A DNA stretch of 64,000 nt from Cyclobacterium salsum. Lineage in GTDB: Bacteria > Bacteroidota > Bacteroidia > Cytophagales > Cyclobacteriaceae. The stretch's first letter is position 1. Every line of letters begins with the position of its first letter. This document shows positions 42,773-51,921 of the stretch, in pieces. The stretch lies in NCBI RefSeq assembly GCF_010119245.1, contig NZ_WNKG01000008.1:1-64000 (forward strand), read 5' to 3'. The notes beneath the pieces were generated by a model. It worked only from the letters and a program-made list of their open reading frames with translations, was not told the DNA's origin and did not search any database. Both the position numbers and the translations under genes were made by a program.

Positions 42773-44132
42773 ATGAAATTTTTATTCTCCCTCGAAATGA
42801 CACGGAATACCTTGATAAGCCTTAGGTACTGCATGGGTGCGATGGCCCTGCTCCTTACCACTACCTGCGGAAGTCCCCCGGCCGGTTGTCCCGATTGCTC
42901 CGACGATTTACAGCTCACATCCATCTTACCGGACGATTTTCCCTTCAGAACGCTTGAAGTGAAATGGAATGCGCTGAATGGAACCCCTGCCATTGACGAC
43001 CCTTCGCTGCTTTGCGAGGATAACTTTGAAGAAGTATTACTGAACCGACACCTGCGCGCAGGACTAGGTAACTGGACACAGTGTAAGATCCTGCTGGGGA
43101 CCGTTTTCGGCTCGACCGCTAACTACGGTTTGTTCGATGATCCCGATCTATCCGTTGGGGCACCGGGTGATATCGTTCGCACCCGTTATGCAGACCTTTT
43201 CTTTCCGGTTGACGGTACCCAAAGCCGATTGGCTTCCCTTGTGGACGAAGGGAGTGAACGCTTTGCGGCCACTGATAAATCCGTTGACCTATACAAAACG
43301 ATGGTGTTCAACCAGCTTTCCGAAGAGGGCCAGCTAAAGGTGCTTATCGGAACGAATGGCCTCTTTAACGAACGCATGAACGAATACTGGGTGCTACCGG
43401 ATGTAGATAACAATGAGAATACGGGATTGGACAGCCGTCAAATCGTAGAAGGAAGTGATCAGGAAGGCGTGGATATGGCGGTAAAGGTGGAGGTTAGCGA
43501 AAATGGCACCCGTAGCAATACTACCCTGTATAAAGCCGAGGAAAGAGAATTCCAACAGCAACCTACTTCACGGGAATTGTTGAAAACAGAGCTCTTCACC
43601 AGTGAGGTGTACATTTCTTCGCCTGAGGAATGTACCAGCAGCCCGGTTTTTCAGGAAATAGAGCTCAATTTTTCGAGGGAAGCTTTAGTAAGATATAGTC
43701 ATGCAGGGGAAGTTGATCTTTCATTTTCCAATGGCCTGAAGTTACAGGCCATCTCAGTAGGAACTGCAGCAGACGGTGGAAAAGTGATGGATAAATGCCC
43801 CGAGCGGCCGATGGCTGTTCTTCGGTAATAGTCATCAAGGGAAGTTTCGTTTCTTAAGCATCTCAGGAATTAGCCCGGCGGATCGAAATGAATTCAAGCG
43901 CTGTATGCTTGGAAATCATTTCTTATGCAACTTCGGGGCCACAAATATTACAGGAAATCCCAAGTTGGGCCGTCGGCTGGCGTTTTGTACACCACCTGGG
44001 CGAGATCCATGCCAATATGATTCTGCTAACCATTTGTCGCTCATTTGCCTCAACTGCTCAGAAAATAGAGCCCTGGCAGCATCTACTTTAGTTACAATAC
44101 TATTCCAGTTGAATGACCCTCGATTAGTCTAA
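42773..44132 (+). pseudogene. Secreted or lipoprotein gene broken by a frameshift
   Basis: The first frame (42773-43828) encodes a signal-like leader (YCMGAMALLLTTTCG) followed by Cys-containing secreted protein and ends in KVMDKCPERPMAVLR and a stop. In the next frame the same stretch reads SGRWLFFGNSHQGKF, then FKRCMLGNHFLCNFGATN and CLNCSENRALAAS, and runs on to 44132. A single base change near 43800 (CCCC run) thus cut one gene of about 450 codons into two. It may be a true mutation or an assembly error. The intact protein would be secreted, Cys-rich, of unknown function. Confidence 0.55.
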
Positions 44133-44173
44133 AGCTAAGGCGACCGATAGTTTGACACCTACATTTAGTGGTA

Positions 44174-46705
44174 CTATTCCAAAACAAAATGGAAGTCCTT
44201 TAAAAATTCTTCATTATATATGTTTTTATACTCCTTCTTGAAGTTTTCAAATACCTTTTTGGCTAAAGAATGCTTTCCAAGGTATACCAATGCTTTACAT
44301 TTCAACATCATGGCTTCTTCATTTACCATATCAAAATAAAAAATATAGTTGGCTATTTCAATCATAAATTCAGGGTCCTTTGAAATGTCCGTGGCGTTGG
44401 CAAAATGGATATAGATGTCAATAACCTCATTACTTATTTCCGACTTGAACGAATCCAGCCATTCGTATTCTAGGTTGGAGAGAAAACTTCCCCGCTGGAC
44501 AAGGAACACAAGCTCCTGAATACTTTTCTTTTGCTGTAGATTTTTCTCCTGAACAATTTGGCGGTATTGTAGGTAATCCACGCTAATTTTGGAAGGATCC
44601 AAATTTACTTTCCAGTATCCGGTCTCTTTAGAAATCTGGCATCCTTTCACGTTGGAAAGTATGGCTTTAAGTTTTGCGATGTTAACCGACCGGTTATTTC
44701 GTGCACTTTCTGCCGATTTATCGTTCCAAAGCAATTCTTTAAGCTTTTCCGAGCTAATACCCCTCTCCCACCGGATCGTAAAAAGTAGGATAACAAGGAA
44801 TAACTCCCGAATTAGGGGAGTAAAGTTTTTTGTTATATCATCACCATCATTATCGAAGATCTGAAACACCCCAAACAGGTAAATTAAATTTTTCTGATTT
44901 GCTGGCACTGATTCTTTTAGACCTGTTATGGGAGCAGGGAAAATAGACTCGATAGACGGCTCCCGGACAGGCCTAAATTTCTTTCTACTGAGGTAATATA
45001 GCAATCCGGCCACCACGATGATTCCAGCTACAGCGAGTAAAACGTAAAGCAGCTCATAACGCCATAAAGATTTCGCTTCCTGAATGAGCGGAAGTGGAGG
45101 ATTAGCAATGGAATAAATGGCAACCTCCGTTTGATCCTCCGTGTCGTGAAACAAGGTGACCACAAAATATTTGTCCAGCTTAGGGGAATAAAATAGGTCA
45201 ACAAAAGAATTGATGTCATAAAATTTATAGGGAATTTTATTTCCCAGCAAGGTATAATCAGCCGAATCCAGGGAGCCTTTTATTAATTGTAAATTTGAAT
45301 TAAACAGGTGTTTGGAGAAAATCAGGCCGTAATACGTTCGCGCCTGTTCATGGACAATAAGGGAATTCGCAAAAACAAATTCTTCGTCCTTAATCTTCAA
45401 TTCGGTAACTTTTGCAAATGATTTGTCCTTTGAATTAAAGTACAATAAGTCATAAAGGTTTGTAGGGTTGTGAACCTGCTGTCCCGTTTCGGTACCGTAT
45501 CCACCCAACAGATAGGCACCGCCATCAACTTGACCCAATGCGAAAAGGTACCGGGGCACGAATGGATCGGCAGGAGGAATAATTGAATCCCAGGTGGACG
45601 TAGGAAGGTGATATCTTCGCACCTTATTTTTGTAGGTAAAATGACCATACCCACCAAGCATGTAAATGGAGCTATCCCGTTCGGAATAGAATTTATTAAA
45701 TTGCCAATTATCAGTAATGCGTTGGGGAGGATTGAAATTTTTGTCCCACGTCCGGGCTTCTTTATTAAATGTAGCTACTATCTGTTGATCCAGGTAAATC
45801 GTATAAAGTTCTCCGGTTTGCTGATTAATTAACGATTGGTTTCCGCGTAAAAGGTGCTGCCTCCCCGATTCATAGGGAACATGCGTCATTTGGTTATTGG
45901 CACAACTAAACGTAATCAACGAGTCCAGCCCCACAAAATGAATCTGTTCCTCCTTTTCATCAAAAGCGACACTGATTGGACCTTCCGTGGAAAAGGTTTT
46001 GAGCAACTTCCAACTCATTCGCATTTCCTTTACCCACAATGGGTGCGCTACATGTCCATCCTGATTGGCAATATTTTCCGATGCCGTCTGTCCGGAAAAG
46101 TCGTCTAAAAGCCACTCATACGTAAGCTCTTGTCCTTGATGGATGAGGATATTCCTGATTTTCATCGGAGGCACATCGGTCGTTTTAAACTTCGGGTAAT
46201 CATTGGACCCAAATAATAGTTTAAAGCAGGAATTTTTCTCAAAGGATATGGCCTGGGTTTTTTTTACTCCCAAAAAGGAATAAGTCACTTCCTGATTTTC
46301 TAAATCAAAATGAAAGGTAAAAGTATTCCACCGTTGAAAAATTCCAGTTTTCTCCAATTCGAAGGAATGGGGTGCAGAAATACCCCGGTTAATAACTACA
46401 AAATGATCCTCTATTGGGGAGTTAAGGTTACTAATTAAATCGAAATTTTGATTCTTTTCGTTAATGATCCGAAAGATGTACCCAAAATACTCCAACTGAT
46501 CAGGTCGGAAAGAGATGTCAAAGGATAACTGAAAACTTTGATCAAAACAGAGCTTGTTTCCCGGGCTCAGGTCCAGTCCTGTGCGTAAGTCCTGAACGGT
46601 CTCCCTGCTCGCAAATGATAACCCATAATACTGGCCTGAAACGGAAACGGAAGAACCAAAAAGCAGTAAAGTTAGTAAAAGATATTTCAGAAGGCAGGAT
46701 TTCAT
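44174..46705 (-). CDS. Membrane-tethered regulator: beta-propeller sensor, TM, SARP-type wHTH
   Basis: I take the ATG at 46705 (MKSCLLKYLLLTLLLFG) rather than the TTG at 46717; 843 residues. Signal peptide, then a jelly-roll-like lectin region (about 35-230), then a kelch-type propeller (SIYMLGGYGHFTYKNKV, YLLGGYGTE). A TM helix sits at about 550-572 (ELLYVLLAVAGIIVVAGLLYYL). The cytoplasmic end has a winged-helix DNA-binding domain (SSEKLKELLWNDKSAESARNNRSVNIAKLKAIL) followed by a helical TPR-like domain, the SARP/BTAD plan. Such proteins sense a periplasmic signal, probably a glycan, and regulate nearby genes; here it lies divergent to the sugar-acid genes, its likely targets. Confidence 0.7.
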   Translation of the reverse strand: MKSCLLKYLLLTLLLFGSSVSVSGQYYGLSFASRETVQDLRTGLDLSPGNKLCFDQSFQLSFDISFRPDQLEYFGYIFRIINEKNQNFDLISNLNSPIEDHFVVINRGISAPHSFELEKTGIFQRWNTFTFHFDLENQEVTYSFLGVKKTQAISFEKNSCFKLLFGSNDYPKFKTTDVPPMKIRNILIHQGQELTYEWLLDDFSGQTASENIANQDGHVAHPLWVKEMRMSWKLLKTFSTEGPISVAFDEKEEQIHFVGLDSLITFSCANNQMTHVPYESGRQHLLRGNQSLINQQTGELYTIYLDQQIVATFNKEARTWDKNFNPPQRITDNWQFNKFYSERDSSIYMLGGYGHFTYKNKVRRYHLPTSTWDSIIPPADPFVPRYLFALGQVDGGAYLLGGYGTETGQQVHNPTNLYDLLYFNSKDKSFAKVTELKIKDEEFVFANSLIVHEQARTYYGLIFSKHLFNSNLQLIKGSLDSADYTLLGNKIPYKFYDINSFVDLFYSPKLDKYFVVTLFHDTEDQTEVAIYSIANPPLPLIQEAKSLWRYELLYVLLAVAGIIVVAGLLYYLSRKKFRPVREPSIESIFPAPITGLKESVPANQKNLIYLFGVFQIFDNDGDDITKNFTPLIRELFLVILLFTIRWERGISSEKLKELLWNDKSAESARNNRSVNIAKLKAILSNVKGCQISKETGYWKVNLDPSKISVDYLQYRQIVQEKNLQQKKSIQELVFLVQRGSFLSNLEYEWLDSFKSEISNEVIDIYIHFANATDISKDPEFMIEIANYIFYFDMVNEEAMMLKCKALVYLGKHSLAKKVFENFKKEYKNIYNEEFLKDFHFVLE

Positions 46706-46717
46706 TTGGTAGATCAA

Positions 46718-47225
46718 TTGGGTTCCAGAACGCTCCGTTCTGAGACCTGTCCTAATATTTATTTATACCTTAATTATTTTTAACGACAATATGGCACCAT
46801 TCTTCTCATTTTATTACTGTTTTTTAAGTTAATAACTGTGCGGAGTTATACCCGGTACGATCCCCAAGAAAAGGTCAAGGTTAACGAACAACACATCATT
46901 CGAAACCGGCCGAATGGCTAGGGGATGGTTAACCCTACCACTTTGGCCTAAGTTAATAAAAATTCCAATGCCTGATGATTTAATATTTAGGTTCGATCTC
47001 ACAATAGTAGACCTCCTGAAAATGGATTGTCTAAAAGATTTTTCGATTTTTTTACCCAATGAATAAAAAAACCTTCGCCATAATGCGCTCATTAATATTC
47101 CGTTAATCTTTTTTTAACCTACCTTTTTATCATTGTAAAGAGTTTCAACGCTCGCCTTCCCTTTCGGACTTTTTTGATGTTCTACCGGGCAAAAATTAAT
47201 TGTATAAACCTAAAATTCCTTTCAA
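46718..47225. promoter_or_regulatory. Divergent promoter region of the regulator and the sugar-acid operon
   Basis: 508 bases between the minus-strand regulator and the plus-strand dehydratase gene, without a gene I would call (an 87-codon minus frame at 46829-47092 shows no recognisable domain). It should carry both promoters and the operator for the membrane regulator. I could not place a clear TAnnTTTG-type promoter. Confidence 0.35.
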
Positions 47226-48596
47226 ATGAAACTACCAAACCAAAAACTCCTTTCAAACCGGAGAAATGTTTTAAAAATGCTGGCAATGGGTTCAACCGCC
47301 GGGCTATTTGGCCTTTTAGATGGTAAAGAAGCCAGCGCTTCTACCCTTGAACATGAAAAACCGGCCTATCAAAAAGGAGCAGCTCCGGTCACCATTACCA
47401 GGGTTAGGGCTATCACAACCGCTCCTGGTGGAGCTAATCTGGTCATTGTTAAAGTGGAAACCTCGGAGCCTGGATTGTATGGCCTGGGCTGTGCCACCTT
47501 TACGCAGCGGGCGGCAGTGGTCGTTCCGGCAATTGATATCTACCTAAATGAATTTTGTTCCGGAAGAGACGTCGATAATATCGAAGACATTTGGATGTCG
47601 GCATATGTAAGTTCCTATTGGAGAAATGGCCCGGTATTAAATAATGCCCTGTCCGGATTGGATCAGGCGCTTTGGGATATAAAAGGCAAACGCGCCAAAA
47701 TGCCCGTCTATCAACTGTTGGGTGGGAGAAGCAGAATAAACGTGGATACTTATATACATGCCAGTGGCAAAACGGTTGAGGAAATTTCAGATGAAGTTCA
47801 AAAATTCATGGATCAGGGATGGAGACACGTCCGCATACAGCAAGGTGGATACGGGGGTACCGGCACCTTTGGGCAGGTGGTTCCTGACTTTAAAGCGGCA
47901 GGATATGCCCGGCAAACTGACGGATATTCCGACCAGGGGGAATACCTGCGACGGGTCCCTAAAATGTTTGACCATGTGCGTAAGACTTGTGGGGAAAAGG
48001 TTGAACTTTTGCACGACATGCATGAGCAGGTAGAGCCCATCCAGGCCATTAACATGATTAAGGAATTAGAGGAATACCGGCCTTTTTTTATTGAAGACCC
48101 CTTCTCCCCTGAAAATATGGGATGGTTTAAGCAACTTAGGGCCACCACCAGCGTGCCCTTGGCCATGGGAGAATTGTTCAACAACATCAACGAATTCAGG
48201 GAACCAATGGTCAATCAACTCTTTGATTTCATACGGTGTCACATTTCGCAGATCGGCGGCATAACCCCGGCAATGAAAGTAGCCCGTTTAGGAGAGTGGT
48301 TCAATGTGCGAACCGCCTGGCACGGGCCAGGAGATACCTCACCGGTTGGTCATCAGGCAAACAACCACATCAATCTGGCGGTATATAATTTTGGCATTCA
48401 GGAGGGGCAGTTTTTCAATGAACGGGTCCAGGAAGTATTTCCAGGCACGCCCTTGATGGAAAATGGTTATTTTAAGGTAACCGAACAACACGGACTCGGC
48501 ATAGACATTAATGAAAAAGAAGCGGCAAAATACCCAATCAGGCACAATGGAATGGGCACCCTACGCAAAGGCGACGGGACCATCATTAAGCCTTAA
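47226..48596 (+). CDS. Enolase-superfamily sugar-acid dehydratase (mannonate/galactonate-type), exported
   Basis: 456 residues. The N-terminus has a twin-arginine signal (SNRRNVLKMLAMGSTAGL), so the folded enzyme is exported to the periplasm. The rest is an enolase-superfamily (mandelate racemase subgroup) enzyme: N-terminal capping region with NALSGLDQALWDIKG, then the barrel with the three metal ligands in LLHDMHEQV (Asp), FFIEDPF (Glu) and PLAMGELF (Glu), and WHGPGDTSPVGHQAN near the end, typical of the ManD/RspA group. Those enzymes remove water from D-mannonate or D-gluconate/galactonate. Substrate specificity inside the group cannot be read. First gene of the plus-strand set. Confidence 0.8.
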   Translation: MKLPNQKLLSNRRNVLKMLAMGSTAGLFGLLDGKEASASTLEHEKPAYQKGAAPVTITRVRAITTAPGGANLVIVKVETSEPGLYGLGCATFTQRAAVVVPAIDIYLNEFCSGRDVDNIEDIWMSAYVSSYWRNGPVLNNALSGLDQALWDIKGKRAKMPVYQLLGGRSRINVDTYIHASGKTVEEISDEVQKFMDQGWRHVRIQQGGYGGTGTFGQVVPDFKAAGYARQTDGYSDQGEYLRRVPKMFDHVRKTCGEKVELLHDMHEQVEPIQAINMIKELEEYRPFFIEDPFSPENMGWFKQLRATTSVPLAMGELFNNINEFREPMVNQLFDFIRCHISQIGGITPAMKVARLGEWFNVRTAWHGPGDTSPVGHQANNHINLAVYNFGIQEGQFFNERVQEVFPGTPLMENGYFKVTEQHGLGIDINEKEAAKYPIRHNGMGTLRKGDGTIIKP

Positions 48597-48681
48597 TCCG
48601 GGATCCTTATATTTCATTTTTATGCCCTGTGCCGTCGAAAGGAAGGTGGCATAGGCCTAATTCGTTTAACCGATTCTATCC

Positions 48682-50853
48682 ATGAAAAACAGAATAGTTT
48701 TAATTTCCGGCATCCTGCTTATTGTAAGCTGTATTCTTTATTTTTGGCATGACCAACCTGTCCTGTTGGTTACGGGGCAAGATTGGCCCACATATGGGGG
48801 TAATAAGCAAGGCAACCGATACTCGCCACTAGACCAGATTAATACCCAAAACGTCCACCGGTTGGAAATCGCCTGGATGTACAACGCTGCCCTCACCAAG
48901 GAGGGGGCGATCCAGTGCCAACCTATCGTCGTCAATGGGATATTGTACGGGACGACACCGGAATTGAATCTATTTGCCTTACACGCTGATACGGGAGAGG
49001 AAATCTGGAAATTCCTTCCAGAAGAAAAAGACCGCCCTCACCAAAGCAGAGGGGTAATGTATTGGGAGAATGGGGATGATCAGCGTATCCTGTACACCGT
49101 AGGATCGGGGCTGTATGCCGTGAATGCGCAAACAGGAAAAGCCATTGAAGATTTCGGCACCAAGGGCAGAGCCGACCTTAGTGAAGGACTGCAAACTAAT
49201 TTGGACCATGATGTCAGCAAATTGTCTGTCAATGCGACCAGTCCCGGAGTGATTTATCAAAATACCTTGGTAATCGGGTCCGCCACTTCAGAAGGTGGAA
49301 ATGCCGCACCGGGTCATATCAGAGCTTTCGATATCTTAAGCGGCGAATTGGCATGGGTGTTTCACACTGTTCCGCAACCCGGTGAATTTGGCTACGACAC
49401 TTGGCCAAAGGATGCCTACAAGAAAATCGGAGCGGCAAACAGCTGGAGCGGAATGACCTTGGATGAAAAACGGGGCCTCGTGTTTTTTGGAACGGGCTCT
49501 CCTGCCTCTGATTTCTATGGAGCAGACCGCAAAGGAGCCAATCTTTTTGCCAATTGCATCCTGGCATTGGATGCCCTGACAGGAGAAATGAAATGGTATT
49601 ACCAAACCATCCAACACGACTTATGGGACCGCGATCATGCCTGCCCTCCCAATCTGACTACCGTAACCCAAAATGGCGAAACCGTCGATGTGGTAGTGCA
49701 GGCGACGAAAGATGGGTTGATTTATGTACTGGACCGAGAAACCGGCACTTCCTTGTTTCCGGTGGAAGAGCGACCGGTACCGACGAAAGGACTCCCTGGG
49801 GAGCACCCCTATCCCACTCAAAAATATCCCCTCAAACCCGACCCCTTAACGCGACAGATCGTGACGGAAGAGGACCTTACCGACCGTTCTACCGAAGCAC
49901 ATGCCTTTACAAAAGAGCGATTTCTTCAGCTTAAGACGGACAATAAATTTACTCCCCCCAGTACAGAAGGAACCTTGCTTTTTGGCTACAGCGGTGGAGC
50001 GCAATGGGGAGGGAATGCCATCGATCCAAAAGGAGTACTCTATCAAAATGCGAATGAGGAACCCTGGGAGTTGGTGATGGCAGCACGCAAAGATATCGTC
50101 GCAAACGCCACCGAAGGTCAAGCAATATCTCAGGGAAATACGCTATATTTAACCCATTGTGCATCCTGCCATGGAAAGGATCGCAAGGGAAGTGGACCGG
50201 AGTTGCCCACCCTGATGGGCATAAACGAGCGAATGGCGAAGGAAGAAATGGAAAACCTGCTTGAAAAAGGAGGAAGTAGGATGCCCTCCTTCCAATTTCT
50301 CTCCAGGGATGAACGTGAAAGTATCCTGGGATTCATTACCCGTGGTGAAAAAGATACTATTTCCGTCAAATCCGACGCCATTACAAAACATGCGGGTCAA
50401 CTTAAATCCGATTCCGGATTTCCATATGTTCCCGCCTATATCAGTGACCCCTGGCGTAGGTTTACAGATCAGGATGGCTACCCGGGAATAAAACCACCCT
50501 GGGGAACCTTGAATGCGATTGACCTGAATACCGGAGAATACCTTTGGCGTGTTCCGTTAGGCGAATATCCTGAACTCGCAGAAGAAGGTATTCCTACCAC
50601 TGGCACCACCTCCTATGGCGGGCCAATTGTGACTGCCGGAGGATTGGTTTTCATCGCCGGAACGGAGGATGAGAAAATCAGGGCTTTTGATAGAAATTCC
50701 GGTAAAACTCTTTGGGAATTCCAGCTTCCTGCCGGGGGATTTGCCACACCCATTACCTACGAGGTTGACGGAAAACAGTATATCGTAATAGCGGCTGGAG
50801 GGGGGAGAGGTCAGAAAATGGGAGGCAGCTATATCGCTTTTGCATTAAAGTAA
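48682..50853 (+). CDS. PQQ-dependent dehydrogenase with cytochrome c domain
   Basis: 723 residues. After an N-terminal membrane anchor or signal (RIVLISGILLIVSCILYFW) an eight-bladed PQQ propeller follows: WPTYGGNKQGNRYSPLDQI opens it, and repeats of the A-x-x-A-x-x-G-x-x-x-W type recur (ALHADTGEEIWKF, ALDALTGEMKWYY, AIDLNTGEYLWRV). A single heme-c domain is inserted at about 480-560 with the CxxCH in THCASCHGKDRKG and a late Met for axial ligation (GSRMPSFQ). It oxidises sugars or alcohols in the periplasm and hands electrons to the respiratory chain through its own heme. It lies 85 bases after the dehydratase gene. Confidence 0.85.
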   Translation: MKNRIVLISGILLIVSCILYFWHDQPVLLVTGQDWPTYGGNKQGNRYSPLDQINTQNVHRLEIAWMYNAALTKEGAIQCQPIVVNGILYGTTPELNLFALHADTGEEIWKFLPEEKDRPHQSRGVMYWENGDDQRILYTVGSGLYAVNAQTGKAIEDFGTKGRADLSEGLQTNLDHDVSKLSVNATSPGVIYQNTLVIGSATSEGGNAAPGHIRAFDILSGELAWVFHTVPQPGEFGYDTWPKDAYKKIGAANSWSGMTLDEKRGLVFFGTGSPASDFYGADRKGANLFANCILALDALTGEMKWYYQTIQHDLWDRDHACPPNLTTVTQNGETVDVVVQATKDGLIYVLDRETGTSLFPVEERPVPTKGLPGEHPYPTQKYPLKPDPLTRQIVTEEDLTDRSTEAHAFTKERFLQLKTDNKFTPPSTEGTLLFGYSGGAQWGGNAIDPKGVLYQNANEEPWELVMAARKDIVANATEGQAISQGNTLYLTHCASCHGKDRKGSGPELPTLMGINERMAKEEMENLLEKGGSRMPSFQFLSRDERESILGFITRGEKDTISVKSDAITKHAGQLKSDSGFPYVPAYISDPWRRFTDQDGYPGIKPPWGTLNAIDLNTGEYLWRVPLGEYPELAEEGIPTTGTTSYGGPIVTAGGLVFIAGTEDEKIRAFDRNSGKTLWEFQLPAGGFATPITYEVDGKQYIVIAAGGGRGQKMGGSYIAFALK

Positions 50854-50870
50854 ATAAAACAGTAGATCCA

Positions 50871-51881
50871 ATGGGAAATAAAATGAAGCTCAGTTTTGCC
50901 ATCCTTCTCCTTTCGACTATATGGGTTGGCTTTACGGTTATAAATACTCCTCCGGAAGCTGAAATTTCTAATGGCCTTTTGGATGTTCGACTCTACCTGC
51001 CGGATCCGGAAATAGGTTATTATAGGGCCTCACGCTTTGACTGGTCAGGTGTCATCTCAAGTTTGAAATTTGAAGGACATGAATATTTTGGCCAGTGGTT
51101 TGAAAAATATGATCCCAAAATAAACGATGCCATCATGGGGCCTGTAGATGAATTCGGTCCTCTGGGCTATGAAGAGGCAGATCCAGGAGAAACCTTTGTG
51201 AAAATAGGTGTAGGCGGTCTGCGAAAGGTGGAAGAAAAAGGGTACAGGTTCATGTTTACCTATGACATAACCAACCCCGGAAAATGGACGGTTTCGTCCT
51301 TTAAAGACCGGATTGAGTTCACCCATGTCCTCCAGGATGATACCGGCTATGCCTATCGCTATACCAAAACCGTTTCATTGGTAGAAGGAAAACCACAGAT
51401 GTTGCTCTCCTATCGCCTAAAAAACACCGGTACCAAAACCATCAACACCACCACGTATAACCATCATTTCTTTGTTTTGGATGGGGAACCTACCGGGCCC
51501 AATATCCAATTTAGATTCCCTGCAGAGGTCCACATGAATACGAGTGAGGAGGGAAATTCTCGAGGATTTGACACACTGGCTGATATGGAGGCCGGTGTAC
51601 TCAAGTTTAACCGAAAATTAGACAAAGGTGAGCAAGTATACAGTCCTGGACTGCAGGGGTTTGGCAATAGCCCAAAGGACCATCAGTTTTCGTTGGAAAA
51701 TACTAAAACCGGTGCTGGGGTGAGGGTAAAGGGCGATAAAGCGTTGGAAAAGATGGTTTTCTGGGCCAATCCATCCGCTTACTGCGCGGAACCCTATATT
51801 CGCCTGTCACTACTACCTGGCGAAACCGTTACCTATCAAAACGAATACACCTTTTATACGAGAGACCCTGGCAGAAAGTAA
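50871..51881 (+). CDS. Aldose-1-epimerase-like periplasmic protein
   Basis: 336 residues. Signal peptide (MKLSFAILLLSTIWVGFT). The mature part is a beta-supersandwich of the galactose-mutarotase type: YYRASRFDWSGVISSLKFEGHEYFG, TTYNHHFFVLDGEPTGP, and the late SAYCAEPYIRLSLLPGETV. The His pair and Glu positions are those used by mutarotases to open and close the sugar ring. It begins 17 bases after the PQQ dehydrogenase, so it belongs to the same transcript and would supply the right anomer of a sugar to it (inference). A second Met four codons in is an alternative start. Confidence 0.7.
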   Translation: MGNKMKLSFAILLLSTIWVGFTVINTPPEAEISNGLLDVRLYLPDPEIGYYRASRFDWSGVISSLKFEGHEYFGQWFEKYDPKINDAIMGPVDEFGPLGYEEADPGETFVKIGVGGLRKVEEKGYRFMFTYDITNPGKWTVSSFKDRIEFTHVLQDDTGYAYRYTKTVSLVEGKPQMLLSYRLKNTGTKTINTTTYNHHFFVLDGEPTGPNIQFRFPAEVHMNTSEEGNSRGFDTLADMEAGVLKFNRKLDKGEQVYSPGLQGFGNSPKDHQFSLENTKTGAGVRVKGDKALEKMVFWANPSAYCAEPYIRLSLLPGETVTYQNEYTFYTRDPGRK

Positions 51882-51885
51882 GCGC

Positions 51886-51921
51886 AAAATCCGCCCGGAA
51901 ATTATTGCCGGACGGGTTTTT
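51886..51921. terminator. Bidirectional terminator between convergent genes
   Basis: AAAATCCGCCCGG (51886-51898) pairs with CCGGACGGGTTTT (51908-51920) with one mismatch and one wobble. It lies at the junction of the plus-strand sugar operon (end 51881) and the minus-strand lipoprotein gene (end 51902), overlapping the latter's 3' end; T-tracts occur on both sides. Confidence 0.65.

Noticed and set aside
43888-44132. A short independent plus-strand gene
   Set aside because: It is the shifted continuation of the secreted-protein gene that starts at 42773; there is no own start signal.
46829-47092. An 87-codon minus-strand frame upstream of the membrane regulator
   Set aside because: No recognisable motif, and it occupies the divergent promoter region; I see no reason to call it a gene.
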